Positions 50,655-60,631 of a stretch of DNA of 64,000 nt are shown here, one piece after another; within the stretch, counting starts at the first letter, position 1; the number at the start of each line of letters is the position of its first letter. The DNA lies in contig NZ_SNZJ01000022.1 of the NCBI RefSeq assembly GCF_004363555.1, positions 1 through 64,000 of the forward strand. The letters are read 5' to 3'. The notes under the pieces are model-generated. The model was given only the letters and a program-made list of their open reading frames with translations. It was not told the origin of the DNA and did no database searches. The translations under genes and the position numbers were made by a program. Source of the stretch: Halomonas ventosae (GTDB lineage Bacteria; Pseudomonadota; Gammaproteobacteria; Pseudomonadales; Halomonadaceae).

Positions 50655-52334
50655 TCAGCCTTTGGGACCTCGAGGCTCGCTTATCAGTCCATTGACCATG
50701 CCATAGCACGCCACCAGCAAGACGAAGGTGAAGGGCAGGGCGGTAACGATCACTGCCGCCGCCAGCGCTTTCAGGCCGCCACCCAGCAGCAGGGCGATGG
50801 CGATGGCACCCTGGATGAGGGCCCAGAAGATCCGCTGCGGTTTGGGCGCATCGACCTTGCCGCCGGCCGTGATGGAGTCGATCACCAGCGAGCCGGAGTC
50901 GGAGGACGTGATGAAGAACACGACCACCAGCACGATGCCGATCAAGGAGGTGATCTGGGACAGCGGCAGTCGGCTGAACACCACGAACATCTGCAGTTCG
51001 AGGGCCGAGTCCATGGCGCCCTGGAAGTTGTCGGTGATCACTTGATCGACGGCTGTGCCACCTAAGGTACTCACCCACAGCACCGTGATAGTCGACGGCA
51101 CCAGCAGCACGGCGATCAGGAATTCACGTACGGTGCGACCTCGGCTGACCCGGGCGATGAACATGCTGACAAACGGTGCCCAGGAGACCCACCAGGCCCA
51201 GTAGAAGGTGGTCCAGCCCTGGCTGAAATTGGCATCCTCACGGCCGAAGGGCATGGAGAGCGCAGGCAGGTTGACCAGGTAGGCGACCAGGTTCTCGAAG
51301 AAGCCGGTGACGATCAGCAGGGTCGGGCCCACGGCCATCACGAAGACCACCAGCAGGAAGGCCAACACCATATTGAGCTGGGAGAGTCGCTGCACGCCCT
51401 TATCGACGCCGAGGACGACCGACACCAACGCGATCAGGGAGATGCTGATGATCAGCACCACCATGGTGACGTTAGTGTTGGGGATGCCGAACAGGTAATT
51501 CAAGCCTGCGGCGGCCTGAGTGGCGCCGAGGCCGAGTGACGTGGCCAGGCCGAACAGCGTGGCGAACACCGCCAGGATATCGATGGCGTGGCCTGGCCAG
51601 CCCCAGATGCGCTCCCCAAGGACCGGGTAGAAAACCGAGCGCATGGTCAGCGGCAGGCCCTTGTTGTAGGCGAACAGGGCCAGGGCCAGGGCCACCACGG
51701 CATAGGTCCCCCAGGCATGCAGGCCCCAGTGGAAGATGGTGGTGGATATGCTTAGCGAGGCGGCGGCGGCCGGGTCACCCGCGGCGGCGCCCAGTGGTGC
51801 CCAGTCGGTGCGCACCCCGTTTTCCACGGTGATACCCCCCATGGCGCTGCCGTAGTGGGTCAGTGGCTCGGAGAGCCCATAGAACATCAGGCCGATGCCC
51901 ATGCCCGCGGCGAACAGCATGGAAAACCAGCCGATAAAACTGAATTCCGGCTGGGCATTGGCACCGCCTATCCTGACCCTAGCCATGGGCGTGAAGATCA
52001 GCACGAACGCGAGCACCAGGAAGATGTTGGCCGCCAGCAGGAAGAACGAGGACAGGTTAACGGTCAGGAAGTTGAAGGCGGTATTGAAGACTGGTTCCAC
52101 CTGGTCTTGCAGGGCCAGCGTGATGATCACGAAGAACAGGACCGTCAGTGAGGAGATGGTGAAGACCTTGCCGTGCAGGTCCACTGAGATCCCGAACTTG
52201 GAGGCCGCGAAGTTGTCCTGTCCGATCACGTGATCGGTTTCGATGAGGTTTGCCGGCCCATCCGGTGCCGGGATGCCCCGGGGGCCGGCGTGTTTCGGTT
52301 GCGGGGCGCTCGCTTCGTTGGGATTTATATACAC
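50655..52334 (-). CDS. BCCT-family quaternary ammonium/DMSP transporter
   Basis: A 559-residue carrier with 12 helices and a cytoplasmic N-terminal tail of about 55 residues. The BCCT signatures are AAGMGIGLMFYGLSEP, GLHAWGTYAVVALALA and FYWAWWVSWAPFVSMFIAR. The GMGIG motif is that of Na+-coupled betaine carriers. Substrates are glycine betaine, choline, carnitine or DMSP. The start is a GTG with GGGA eight bases upstream. Position beside the folate and DmdA-like genes suggests uptake of the methylated compound they break down. It is the last gene on this strand. Confidence 0.93.
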   Translation of the reverse strand: MYINPNEASAPQPKHAGPRGIPAPDGPANLIETDHVIGQDNFAASKFGISVDLHGKVFTISSLTVLFFVIITLALQDQVEPVFNTAFNFLTVNLSSFFLLAANIFLVLAFVLIFTPMARVRIGGANAQPEFSFIGWFSMLFAAGMGIGLMFYGLSEPLTHYGSAMGGITVENGVRTDWAPLGAAAGDPAAAASLSISTTIFHWGLHAWGTYAVVALALALFAYNKGLPLTMRSVFYPVLGERIWGWPGHAIDILAVFATLFGLATSLGLGATQAAAGLNYLFGIPNTNVTMVVLIISISLIALVSVVLGVDKGVQRLSQLNMVLAFLLVVFVMAVGPTLLIVTGFFENLVAYLVNLPALSMPFGREDANFSQGWTTFYWAWWVSWAPFVSMFIARVSRGRTVREFLIAVLLVPSTITVLWVSTLGGTAVDQVITDNFQGAMDSALELQMFVVFSRLPLSQITSLIGIVLVVVFFITSSDSGSLVIDSITAGGKVDAPKPQRIFWALIQGAIAIALLLGGGLKALAAAVIVTALPFTFVLLVACYGMVNGLISEPRGPKG

Positions 52335-52382
52335 TTTTTATTTCCCTTTCAGTTTGTCGGTAGTTGAGGGTGCGTGCAGTAG

Positions 52383-52580
52383 TTAGCACCGAGGCCTGAC
52401 CAGAAAGGTCGAGGCCTGGGTGTGGGTCGCCACCTTATGCCCGTGAGAAGGCATCACGAGATTCGCGTGAGTAGGTGGATGGGTTGGCATGGCGACTGGA
52501 TCGGCGCCCACGTCCCCGATCGTCTTGATCAGCGTGTTATCGTGGCCCGGGACAAGGGTGGGCTCGTCGTTGTAGTTCAT
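52383..52580 (-). CDS. Small unknown protein between folD and the BCCT gene
   Basis: A possible 65-residue protein rich in His, Thr and Pro (HPPTHANLVMPSHGHKVATH), with no signal peptide or membrane helix. It has one of the best ribosome sites of the region, GAGGAG five to seven bases before the ATG. It lies in the operon gap between folD and the transporter gene. The many His residues could bind metal. No family was recognised, so it could still be a chance frame. Confidence 0.45.
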   Translation of the reverse strand: MNYNDEPTLVPGHDNTLIKTIGDVGADPVAMPTHPPTHANLVMPSHGHKVATHTQASTFLVRPRC

Positions 52581-52661
52581 GCGTGCTCCTCAGGTTGTTA
52601 TTATTGCGTCGCCTGGGGCGACGCGGGACATTCTGGGTGCGAGTGGCGGAAGATCTAACGA

Positions 52662-53525
52662 TCAGGCCAACTGATACCTTGCTGCTCGTGTCGTATTCAA
52701 CAGCAGGCAGGCGATCGTCATCGGACCCACGCCACCGGGTACCGGCGTGATTGCGCCAGCGACCTGGGCAACCGATTCGAAATCCACGTCACCCACGAGC
52801 TTTCGCTTGCCATCGACATCAATGGCGTTGATGCCGACATCGATGACCGTTGCACCCGGCTTGATCCAGTCAGCGTTGATGAACTCCGCCCGGCCGACCG
52901 CCGCTACCACGATATCGGCATTGCGGCACAGCGTTTCGATGTTCCTCGTTCGTGAATGGGCAATGGTGACCGTACAGTTTGCCTGCAGGAGCAGTGCAGC
53001 CATCGGCTTTCCCACGATATTGGAGCGCCCCACCACCACGACATTCTTGCCACTAAGGTCCGGGTGGACCTGGCGCAGCATGATCATGCAGCCTTGTGGC
53101 GTGCACGGCACAAGTGATGGACGCCCGGAAGCGAGTGCCCCGACGTTCAGTGGGTGAAAGCCATCAACATCCTTGGCCGGATGGATGGACGCTATCACCA
53201 CATCCTCGTCGAGATGTGACGGTAGTGGCAGTTGCACCAGAATGCCGTGCACCTCAGGATCATTGTTCAGTTGATCGATCAGCTCATTCAGGGTGTTCTG
53301 GGAGGTTTCGGCATCGAGCCGGTGCTCGATAGAACCCATTCCCGCCTCTGTCGCCCGCTTCACCTTGTTTCTCACATACACCTGGCTAGCGGGATCCTCC
53401 CCCACAAGCACGACAGCCAGTGTCGGCACCATGTCATGTTCGCCCTTGAGTAGCGCGACTTCTGAGGCGACTTCCAGCAAGACCTGATCCGAGAGCTGTT
53501 TTCCGTCTATTAAATGAGTCATCAT
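52662..53525 (-). CDS. folD: Methylenetetrahydrofolate dehydrogenase/cyclohydrolase FolD
   Basis: A 287-residue bifunctional enzyme: 5,10-methylene-THF to methenyl-THF (NADP+) and on to 10-formyl-THF. Motifs are [14 protein letters not shown] with catalytic Tyr and Lys, [29 protein letters not shown] and [12 protein letters not shown]. Codon use and GC are lower than in most of the window, so this is probably an extra, acquired copy. It follows purU by 11 bases, and the two make a carbon-oxidation pair. Confidence 0.95.
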   Translation of the reverse strand: MMTHLIDGKQLSDQVLLEVASEVALLKGEHDMVPTLAVVLVGEDPASQVYVRNKVKRATEAGMGSIEHRLDAETSQNTLNELIDQLNNDPEVHGILVQLPLPSHLDEDVVIASIHPAKDVDGFHPLNVGALASGRPSLVPCTPQGCMIMLRQVHPDLSGKNVVVVGRSNIVGKPMAALLLQANCTVTIAHSRTRNIETLCRNADIVVAAVGRAEFINADWIKPGATVIDVGINAIDVDGKRKLVGDVDFESVAQVAGAITPVPGGVGPMTIACLLLNTTRAARYQLA

Positions 53526-53536
53526 GCCCCCTGCTT

Positions 53537-54412
53537 CTATTTGAAAATGACGGTCTTGTTGCCCGAAAGGAACACACGGCTCTCGGTATGCAGCTTGACG
53601 GCGCTTGCCAGTGCCTTCGTTTCGGTATCGCGGCCAAGCGCAACGAGTTCTTCCGGGTAGTAGGCATGATTGACGGGGAGCACGGACTGCTCGATGATCG
53701 GACCTTCATCCAGGTCTGCGGTCACGTAGTGCGCCGTGGCACCGATCAGCTTGACGCCACGCTCGAATGCCTGGTGATAGGGCTTGGCACCCTTGAAGCC
53801 GGGCAGGAAGGAGTGGTGGATATTGATGGCCCGTCCATGCAGCTGCTTGCATAGGCTATCGGACAGGACCTGCATGTAACGCGCCAGTACCACCAGCTCG
53901 GTTCCTGTCGCGTTGATGATATTGAGTAGCTCGGCTTCCTGTTCCAGTTTGTTTTCTGCCGTCACTGGCAGGTGAACAAAGCGAAAGCCTTCACGCTCGA
54001 CCAGCGGTTGAAGATCCAGGTGGTTGGATACGACCGCGGTGATATCGATGTTCAATTCGCCCTTGTGATAACGGTAAAGAAGGTCGACCAGGCAGTGGTC
54101 AAACTTGGATACCATGATCATGACCTTGGTCGGGTGGCTGACCTCATGCATCGCCCAGGCTATGCCATGCTTGTCTGCCAGGGCATTGAATCCAGTGCGG
54201 ATGTCCTCGAAGGTGTAGCGGGAGTCCGGGGTGATGTTGAATAGCGTCCGTAAGAAGAACTGACCGCTGATCTTGTCATCGAATTGGGATAGTTCTGCGA
54301 TATAGCCGCCGCGCTCTGTGATATAGGATGCGATTCCGGCAACGATTCCAGGCGCAGTCCTGCAGCTGACAGTGAGGATGTATTGGTTGGAGTAGTCCGT
54401 GACGTGTCTCAT
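53537..54412 (-). CDS. purU: Formyltetrahydrofolate deformylase PurU
   Basis: A 291-residue enzyme that splits 10-formyl-THF to formate and THF. The N-terminal ACT domain (about 8-85; [16 protein letters not shown]) precedes a formyltransferase fold with the catalytic Asn-His in [17 protein letters not shown] and the Asp in [21 protein letters not shown] lies eight bases before the ATG. In this operon it would release carbon coming from methyl-THF as formate and recycle THF. Confidence 0.95.
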   Translation of the reverse strand: MRHVTDYSNQYILTVSCRTAPGIVAGIASYITERGGYIAELSQFDDKISGQFFLRTLFNITPDSRYTFEDIRTGFNALADKHGIAWAMHEVSHPTKVMIMVSKFDHCLVDLLYRYHKGELNIDITAVVSNHLDLQPLVEREGFRFVHLPVTAENKLEQEAELLNIINATGTELVVLARYMQVLSDSLCKQLHGRAINIHHSFLPGFKGAKPYHQAFERGVKLIGATAHYVTADLDEGPIIEQSVLPVNHAYYPEELVALGRDTETKALASAVKLHTESRVFLSGNKTVIFK

Positions 54413-54555
54413 GGCAGAAAACCTTTATATATTGATGTTTGTTGGTTGATTCGCTGACAGCAACTTGATGTCTTTGAAGTTCTTTATTCAGGCATCAGGA
54501 TGGATTGCCTGTCGGGTTGTTCATTGTTGCGATCAAGGGTCATGTCATTAAAAGC

Positions 54556-55032
54556 TCACTTCAAAGCCTTGTTAGGGTCTTCTGCCAGGTTCGACGCGTT
54601 ACGTGCGATACGCAGCCAGGACGAGCTTCCCTTCTGACGATGATCAACTGGCAGTTGCACCACCTGGATCTTGTCACCACCTTTCATCTTCTGACTTCCA
54701 TCCCAGGCTTCGACCCAGACACATCGCATCTCCGGATTGACCTCACAGTTGCCGTTGGCGCGTACCCCGCCACAAGGACCGTTGCGCAAGGACTTAGGGC
54801 AGTTCATGGGGCAGGACATTCCGGTAGAGCTGAGGATGCACTGACCACACATCTTGCAGTCGAACAGTAATCCCTTGCTGATCTTTTCCAGCTTGCTCAC
54901 CGGCTTTTCTGCGCGTTGGTAGCCTACCGAGTTCCAGAGCGGCTGCAACTTGACGACTACCGGTTCGAATATCCGGTATACGCGCTCGAAGAATCTTGCG
55001 TGCCGCACGGCCCAAAGGCGAATGGGATACAT
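54556..55032 (-). CDS. MetV-like protein (MTHFR C-terminal domain)
   Basis: A 158-residue cysteine-rich protein of the MTHFR_C type (PF12225-like). A basic helix (RHARFFERVYRIFEPVVVKL) precedes CKMCGQC, CPMNC, NGPCGG and two later Cys: a pattern for an Fe-S cluster and possibly zinc. In acetogens the related MetV is partner of MetF, the methylenetetrahydrofolate reductase. No metF catalytic gene is adjacent here. Strong AGGAG six bases before the ATG. A close paralog begins at 63838. Confidence 0.82.
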   Translation of the reverse strand: MYPIRLWAVRHARFFERVYRIFEPVVVKLQPLWNSVGYQRAEKPVSKLEKISKGLLFDCKMCGQCILSSTGMSCPMNCPKSLRNGPCGGVRANGNCEVNPEMRCVWVEAWDGSQKMKGGDKIQVVQLPVDHRQKGSSSWLRIARNASNLAEDPNKALK

Positions 55033-55235
55033 GTGTCTCTCCTTTCACGGCAACGCCACTGTGGAACTGATCATGGATCCCTGGATCCGTGAGACGCCTG
55101 CTTGATCCTTTATAACCAACAAGAAGCTTCTCGCCTTGCCAGGTAAATACTTTCCTGGCGAAGAGGTTGGTATTACAAGGTTTCATGGCACTCACGGATG
55201 CAGGGGGTTTTCAAGTCAACCGCTAGACCGGCTTT

Positions 55236-56405
55236 TCAAGCGGATGTGGCGATCTTCTTCTTGGGGTCGAAGAAGGGCTTTTCGACCACAACAGCCTTCA
55301 CGGGGCCGGAGGCGGTTGGAATTTCCAGTTTAGTGCCGGGTGCTGCATGTTCAGCGGCTACCATGGCCAGCGCAATGTTCTGCTCAAGGCGCGGGGAGTA
55401 GACCGCAGAGGTCACCTTTCCGACGGTCTCGCCATCCTTGCTGAGTGGCCAGTACCTGGTGTTGGGTCTCTTGAGGGGCGCCATATCGATACGCAGCCCG
55501 ACCTGCTTGCGACTCACGCCATTCTTACGGATGCGCTGCAACGCGGCCTTGCCGATAAACTCTGCCTCCATGTCCGGGTTCACCAGACGGTCCATCCCGA
55601 GTTCGTAGGGATTGGTGTTGCTGTCCGCGTCAGCGTGATAGGAGAGCATCCCACCTTCGATGCGGCGAATCGTGGAGGTATGACCAGGCTTCAACCCGAA
55701 GGGCGCACCTGCGGCCATGATCTTTTCCCAGAGTTCGTCACCTCGCGTACCGTCACGCAGGTAAAGTTCATAGCCCAGCTCGCTCGACCAGCCCGTGCGC
55801 GAGACAATCAGCGGGATGCCATCAAGCTCGATCTCGCGCAACCAGTAGTAGCGCAGGTCCATGATGCTCTCGCCGAAGAGACTCTTCATCACCTCTCCCG
55901 AGTTCGGGCCCTGGAGTTGCAGCGGCGAAACGTCGGGTTCGCGGATGCTGACATCGAGCCCGGCATGAATCGCAACACCTTGCGCCCACAGGAGGATGTC
56001 GCTGTCAGCCAGAGAGATCCAGAAGTGATTCTCTGCGAGCCGTAGCAGGATCGGGTCGTTAAGGATGCCACCGTCCGCATTGGTGATGAGGATATACTTG
56101 CACTGACCAACGGCCATTTCCGAGAGATCACGCGGGGTCAGGCTCTGCACGAATTTCGCCGCATCCGGACCGGTGATTTCCACCTGCCGCTCGCTGGCAA
56201 CGTCACAAAGGATGGCCTCATTCACGAGGTTCCAGAAATTCTGTTCCGGATCCCCGAAGTCACGCGGGATATACATGTGGTTGTATACTGAAAAACCCTT
56301 TGCCCCCCAGCGGACTGTTGCGTCAAAGTAGGGAGACTTCCGGATCTGTGTTCCGAACCCGAAGTCATCGGCTTTTTCTATGTTGGCTGACGTAAGATTT
56401 GTCAT
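55236..56405 (-). CDS. GcvT/DmdA-family THF-dependent demethylase
   Basis: A 389-residue folate-binding protein, close in pattern to DMSP demethylase DmdA: DVASERQVEITGPDAAKFVQ, FWISLADSDILLW, SPLQLQGPNSGEV, RIEGGMLSYHADAD, and SNTNPYELGMDRLV. DmdA moves a methyl group from DMSP to THF, giving methylmercaptopropionate. The related aryl O-demethylases LigM/DesA are longer (about 470). GcvT itself is less likely because the glycine cleavage partners are absent. GC is lower than in the housekeeping part. AGGAAAGG precedes the ATG at 56405 by eight bases. It opens the demethylase-MetV-purU-folD operon; the substrate is unproven. Confidence 0.78.
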   Translation of the reverse strand: MTNLTSANIEKADDFGFGTQIRKSPYFDATVRWGAKGFSVYNHMYIPRDFGDPEQNFWNLVNEAILCDVASERQVEITGPDAAKFVQSLTPRDLSEMAVGQCKYILITNADGGILNDPILLRLAENHFWISLADSDILLWAQGVAIHAGLDVSIREPDVSPLQLQGPNSGEVMKSLFGESIMDLRYYWLREIELDGIPLIVSRTGWSSELGYELYLRDGTRGDELWEKIMAAGAPFGLKPGHTSTIRRIEGGMLSYHADADSNTNPYELGMDRLVNPDMEAEFIGKAALQRIRKNGVSRKQVGLRIDMAPLKRPNTRYWPLSKDGETVGKVTSAVYSPRLEQNIALAMVAAEHAAPGTKLEIPTASGPVKAVVVEKPFFDPKKKIATSA

Positions 56406-56931
56406 TGTAGTTACCTTTCCTGATATAAAGTTCAAGGGGCAGCGCGAACTGGCTGATTTGGCACAGCTCAATATAGGCTCACATGGCGGTGTGAAGCGGC
56501 CTAAAATCACTGTGAATTGGATCCGAACAGACCAGTTTTTTACGTAGCGCAGTCCATTTGGTCCGGCTTGCCCGTGCAGGGCCTTGTCGTCGCTGGGCGT
56601 GGGCTTTACCCCTGCCCCTGCTGGTGATCCGTCGTTGGCTCATGGCGAAGTCAACGCAGGGGGGAGTCTGATACCGTTGGGGTTGGGGCAACTGGCAGTA
56701 GGGCCCTGCTTCACCTCTGTGGTAGGGCCGAGGTGGAACGACGCTGACGCTCCCGCCTCTACCGGCTGCGCCGGGGGGAGGCGGTTATTCCATGAATCGA
56801 GGATGTGGGGGATGCATGGTGATCAAGGGAAAGCGTGATATCGAGCATCAACGCGGGGCCATCCCGCGCCAAGGTGAGCGTCTGGCACCGGCTTGGGCCG
56901 GAATCGTCGTTGCCTGTCGCGTGGAGGCACC
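56406..56931. other. Divergent control region between the DmdA-like and MFS genes
   Basis: About 525 bases with promoters expected for both sides. The direct repeat GTAGGGCC occurs twice near 56700-56730, the second followed by an inverted CACCT/AGGTG pair. Possible short frames, such as 56584-56838, lack ribosome sites and family likeness. I see no riboswitch-like structure I can name. Confidence 0.35.
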
Positions 56932-58212
56932 ATGAAGACGCTATCGAGCACAGGGTTTGCGATCTTTGGCGCAGCGCTAGTCGCGATCAGTTACGGGCTC
57001 GCGCGCTTCGCTTTCGGGCTTTTCGTGCCCCCTATCCGGGACGAACTGGGACTCACGCCGTACGTGATCGGCATCATCGGCGCGCTGCCGCTAATCAGTT
57101 TCCTGTTGGCCACGGCGATCGCCCCGTTAATCACCGCTTATCTCGGGGCCCGCAACACGGCGATGCTCTCCGGGACGTTCGGCGTCGGTGGCCTGGCGCT
57201 GATCAGCCAGGCCAGCGACGCGCTGATGCTGGGCATGGGGGTGTTCGCATGCGGCATCTGCACGGGCCTGATGATGCCGGCGCTCACGGCCGCCATGCAG
57301 GCGATGGTTAAGCGCTCGATGCACGGGCGCGTCAGCTCGGTCATGAACGCGGGGACCAGCATCGGCGTGATCGTGGCCGTACCGACGGTGCTGTTCCTGG
57401 CCGGCGCCTGGCGGCTGGCGTACCTCTCCTTCGCCATCCTGGCAGGCATCGGCGTCGTTGCCGCCTGGCTCTTCCTGCCCTCGGTGTCGCGGATCACGCC
57501 GGGGAACGCCGCGCCACCGCCACCGCTCAGCGAACTGCCCTGGTCACGCCTTGTCAGGCTCTCGCTGTTTGCCTTCCTGATGGGCTTCATCTCCTCCGCG
57601 TACTGGATCTTCGCGCCTGACCTGGTGGTCACCCTCGGCGGCCTGCCGCCCGGCGCCACCGGATGGCTCTGGCTCTCGGTGGGCATCGCCGGCCTCGGCG
57701 GGGCAGTGGTGGCCGACCTGGCCGATCGCAACAACCCACCCATCACGCAGGCCCTGATGCTGATGATGCTGGCCGCGAGCCTGGCGCTGCTTGCCGCCAG
57801 CCCCAGTCAGTCATGGCTGGCGGCCTTCTCTGCACTGGTCTTCGGCCTGGCCTACATGAGCCTGACGGGGCTCTACCTCATGACCGGTATCCGCCTGTTG
57901 CCGGGCCGGCTGTCGGTGGGGCCGGTACTGCCCTTCATGGCGGTATCGCTGGGTCAGGCGTCCGGCTCGCCTGTCGTTGGTGGGCTGGTGGATATCTTCG
58001 GCTACGCCGATGCCTTTGCCATGTTCGCCGCGCTCGGCATCCTGGTGGCGATCCTGTCGCCCTTCTACCCGGGCCACATCGCCCAGGCCGAGGAGGACGA
58101 GGAAGAGGACTCAGGCCTCCAGGCGGCCTACGATCACCAGCTCCAGAACGATGAGGGCGAGCCGCTGGAGCCCGCCGAGGAGGAAGCTGAGAAGCCCGCC
58201 GTCAACCCATGA
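56932..58212 (+). CDS. MFS transporter (YbfB/CynX-like)
   Basis: A 426-residue major facilitator with 12 helices (starts with FAIFGAALVAISYGLARFAFG), then a very acidic tail of about 40 residues rich in Glu. The loop between helices 2 and 3 is short (APLITAYLGARN). Members transport organic anions or drugs; the substrate is unknown. GGAGG lies four bases before the ATG. It is divergent from the DmdA-like gene and convergent with the Lrp gene, so it may export or import a pathway intermediate. Confidence 0.85.
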   Translation: MKTLSSTGFAIFGAALVAISYGLARFAFGLFVPPIRDELGLTPYVIGIIGALPLISFLLATAIAPLITAYLGARNTAMLSGTFGVGGLALISQASDALMLGMGVFACGICTGLMMPALTAAMQAMVKRSMHGRVSSVMNAGTSIGVIVAVPTVLFLAGAWRLAYLSFAILAGIGVVAAWLFLPSVSRITPGNAAPPPPLSELPWSRLVRLSLFAFLMGFISSAYWIFAPDLVVTLGGLPPGATGWLWLSVGIAGLGGAVVADLADRNNPPITQALMLMMLAASLALLAASPSQSWLAAFSALVFGLAYMSLTGLYLMTGIRLLPGRLSVGPVLPFMAVSLGQASGSPVVGGLVDIFGYADAFAMFAALGILVAILSPFYPGHIAQAEEDEEEDSGLQAAYDHQLQNDEGEPLEPAEEEAEKPAVNP

Positions 58213-58272
58213 CGGCGGTCCTGGGATTGGGCCGGTGCCCAGGCACGAATGAGCCGGTGACCGCTACCCGGC

Positions 58273-58764
58273 TCAGTTTCCAGATTCGGCCATCAAGCAG
58301 GCAAGTTTGGGGTGAGCCGATTTGATGTCTCGGGTGGCGATGTAGGTCATGTAGCGTTCGATCCCCAACTCCTCTGAAAGAAGCTTATCCATTACCTGCT
58401 GAAAGGCGGAAAGGCTGGGGGCGACGACTTTCAAGACGTAGTCCATGCCGCCACCCGTCGCTATGCATTCGACGATCTCGTCCACCTGGCGGATATAGGC
58501 CTCGAAGCGCTCGAAAGCCGATTTTTGATGCCCCTTCAGTGAAACGGTCACGATGACTTTCGAGACATCCACGATCTTTTCCAGCGAGATGTCCGCATGA
58601 TACCCACGTATCAGGCCAGCTTCCTTCAATCGGTTGAAACGAATCCAGCACGGCGTCGGGGAAAGATTGACCAGCTCTGACAGTCTGGCCTTGCTGAGCT
58701 GCCCGTGCTGCTGCACGGCGGACAGGATGCGCATGTCGGCAGCATCAAGAGTCACTTTCCTCAT
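58273..58764 (-). CDS. Lrp/AsnC-family regulator
   Basis: A 163-residue regulator. The N-terminal HTH is at about 8-55 (LDAADMRILSAVQQHG, SKARLSELVNLSPTPCWIRF), and the RAM ligand domain at about 70-145. Lrp-type regulators respond to amino acids or related small acids and act on nearby catabolic genes, so it may control the accessory cluster. The ATG at 58764 has GAGG ten bases upstream; a GTG at 58770 is an alternative. It faces the MFS gene. Confidence 0.92.
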   Translation of the reverse strand: MRKVTLDAADMRILSAVQQHGQLSKARLSELVNLSPTPCWIRFNRLKEAGLIRGYHADISLEKIVDVSKVIVTVSLKGHQKSAFERFEAYIRQVDEIVECIATGGGMDYVLKVVAPSLSAFQQVMDKLLSEELGIERYMTYIATRDIKSAHPKLACLMAESGN

Positions 58765-58930
58765 GTGCACTCAGCCTCTGTTTGATTGCCGCAGGCGGGG
58801 CCGTCGTCGTTGCATATGGATCTGGCCTGAGTTCACAGTCTAGATCGTATCGATGACATTGACCCCGTTACGGTAGACACATGGACTGATCGAGATGCTG
58901 CGTATTCCACGCCACCATGAAGGAGTCGGG

Positions 58931-60355
58931 TCAATGGCTCATGCTTTCGGCGACGTAGCGCCTGCACTTGTCCCGAGCGTTGATCAAGACGTCGCGCAAC
59001 AGCTCTTCGGCGCTGGGATGGTAGACCGGCATCGCCAGGACCTGCTCTGCCGTCATGCCGTGCGTGATGGCCAGGGCTAGCAGGTGCGCCAGGTGTTCCG
59101 CCTTGTACCCAAGCAGCTCGGCGCCCAGTATCACACCGGTTTTCGCGTCCAGGTAGACCTGGATGCGCCCTTCGACCTTGTTCCAGACCACATGGCGAGG
59201 ACTGGTAAACGGCAGGTCGCCAATGACGATCTCCTGACCCTCGAGTTGTCGGAAGCTCTGGCCGATCGTGGCGATCTGCGGATCGGTGAAGGCCACCATC
59301 AGCGGCGGTCTACGCTGTGCAGGCACCGGGTTCGGGTAGTTCAAGGCATTATCGGCGGCAATACGCCCTTCATCGAAGGCCTCGTGCCACAGCGGCAGGT
59401 GGTCGGTCACATCGCCGGCGATAAAGATAGGAAGGTCCGAGCAGCGCATCGTCTGCGGGTCGAATGTCACCGCGCCCGCCTCGCTGACTTCCACGCCCGT
59501 ATGCTCCATACCCAACCGGTCCACGTTGGGGATCCTCCCCGTGGCCACCAGTACCCTGTCGAACACCCTGGTGACCCGCTCTCCGTTTGGTTGCTCAAAC
59601 TCGATCCAGGCGCCTTCGGCGTCTTCCCGGGTGCTCACCACCTGGCCGACGGGGTAGATATCCAGCTCGGTGCTGAAGAGGTCGAGCGCTTGCTGCTGCA
59701 GGTCCGGATGAGTGAGGGCGTTGATCCTTCCGGAGCGGCCGTAGATGGTCGTCTCGACGCCCAGCCGATGGAGTGCCTGCCCCAGTTCCAGGGCAATCAC
59801 GCCCGTACCGATCACGGCGATCGAGCGGGGCAGGTCCTCCAGCTCGAAGACCGTGTCGCTGGTGAGCACGCGAGCCATGACGGGCTCGAACACCTCGCTG
59901 ACCGCCGGCCTGGAGCCACAGGCGAGGATGAACTTCTTCGCAGTGACCTCGACCGAGTCACCCACCCTGAGGCGGCCCGGCCCGATAAACCGGGCGCGCC
60001 CCTCAAGCTTGTAATGGGCCGGAATCTTGTCGACGTAGCGGAGGTTGTTGGCGACGAAGCGATTATCTCGCTCCCGGCGCAACCGTTCGAAGACCTTGCG
60101 GCCATCCACGCGACCCGTCGCCGTCACCCCGAAAAACTCGCTGGAGTTCAAGTGGTGCGCGTAATCGGCAGCGGTGATCATCAGCTTGCTGGGCATGCAG
60201 CCGACTCGTGCACAGGTGGTGCCGTAGGGGCCGTCCTGGATCATCACCAGGCTGTCGGTCTTGCGGCTGATCCTCGAGTAGGCGCCCAGCCCGGCGGTGC
60301 CGGCGCCGATGATGGCGTATTCAACATTCATGGTCTTCATGGCAGGTTCGCTCAT
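58931..60355 (-). CDS. Dihydrolipoyl dehydrogenase-like FAD disulfide reductase
   Basis: A 474-residue pyridine-nucleotide disulfide oxidoreductase. FAD motif AIIGAGTAGLGA, redox pair in TTCARVGCMPSK, NAD(P) motif AVIGTGVIALELG, and C-terminal dimer domain with the His-Glu active pair in MPVYHPSAEE. The family includes Lpd and glutathione-type reductases; as no E2/E3 partners are adjacent, the substrate is open. The ATG at 60355 has GAGG six bases upstream; the long alternatives start with TTG. It is divergent from osmC across a region with palindromes. Confidence 0.88.
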   Translation of the reverse strand: MSEPAMKTMNVEYAIIGAGTAGLGAYSRISRKTDSLVMIQDGPYGTTCARVGCMPSKLMITAADYAHHLNSSEFFGVTATGRVDGRKVFERLRRERDNRFVANNLRYVDKIPAHYKLEGRARFIGPGRLRVGDSVEVTAKKFILACGSRPAVSEVFEPVMARVLTSDTVFELEDLPRSIAVIGTGVIALELGQALHRLGVETTIYGRSGRINALTHPDLQQQALDLFSTELDIYPVGQVVSTREDAEGAWIEFEQPNGERVTRVFDRVLVATGRIPNVDRLGMEHTGVEVSEAGAVTFDPQTMRCSDLPIFIAGDVTDHLPLWHEAFDEGRIAADNALNYPNPVPAQRRPPLMVAFTDPQIATIGQSFRQLEGQEIVIGDLPFTSPRHVVWNKVEGRIQVYLDAKTGVILGAELLGYKAEHLAHLLALAITHGMTAEQVLAMPVYHPSAEELLRDVLINARDKCRRYVAESMSH

Positions 60356-60522
60356 CTGGCGCCTCATCGTAGCGGGTGTCTTGTTGTTCAAGGCGTGACG
60401 TGGTGGTTTAGGGGGGCGAGATCGACTTCAGCCCTGGCTGAATGAGCCCCGGCTGAATGATCCATGACAGGGGCAGGCTATCCGCGGCCTTTCGGGCGGT
60501 AAAGCGAGAGATTCTCAGTGTT

Positions 60523-60543
60523 TGGGTTATTTTTGCTAACCCA
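60523..60543. promoter_or_regulatory. Palindrome TGGGTTA-N7-TAACCCA
   Basis: A perfect seven-base inverted repeat around TTTTTGC in the 374-base divergent region between the Lpd-like gene and osmC. The shape suits a dimeric regulator such as LysR or Lrp. It could also be a weak terminator by its T-run, but no gene ends here. Nothing else is recognised in 60356-60729 apart from the next two entries. Confidence 0.5.
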
Positions 60544-60631
60544 TGGGTGACGGAGCGTCGGGCCGAGGCCGCCCTTGGTGGGGGATGGTGTTATGCCTGG
60601 ATCCTTCCTCCGGAGGCTGCCAGGCCTCACG

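Noticed and set aside
54955-54985. tRNA-like T-loop string GGTTCGAAT
   Set aside because: Lies inside the MetV-like coding sequence; no acceptor or anticodon stems are found around it.
56584-56838. 84-codon plus frame in the divergent region before the MFS gene
   Set aside because: No ribosome site, no recognisable motif and no second supporting signal.
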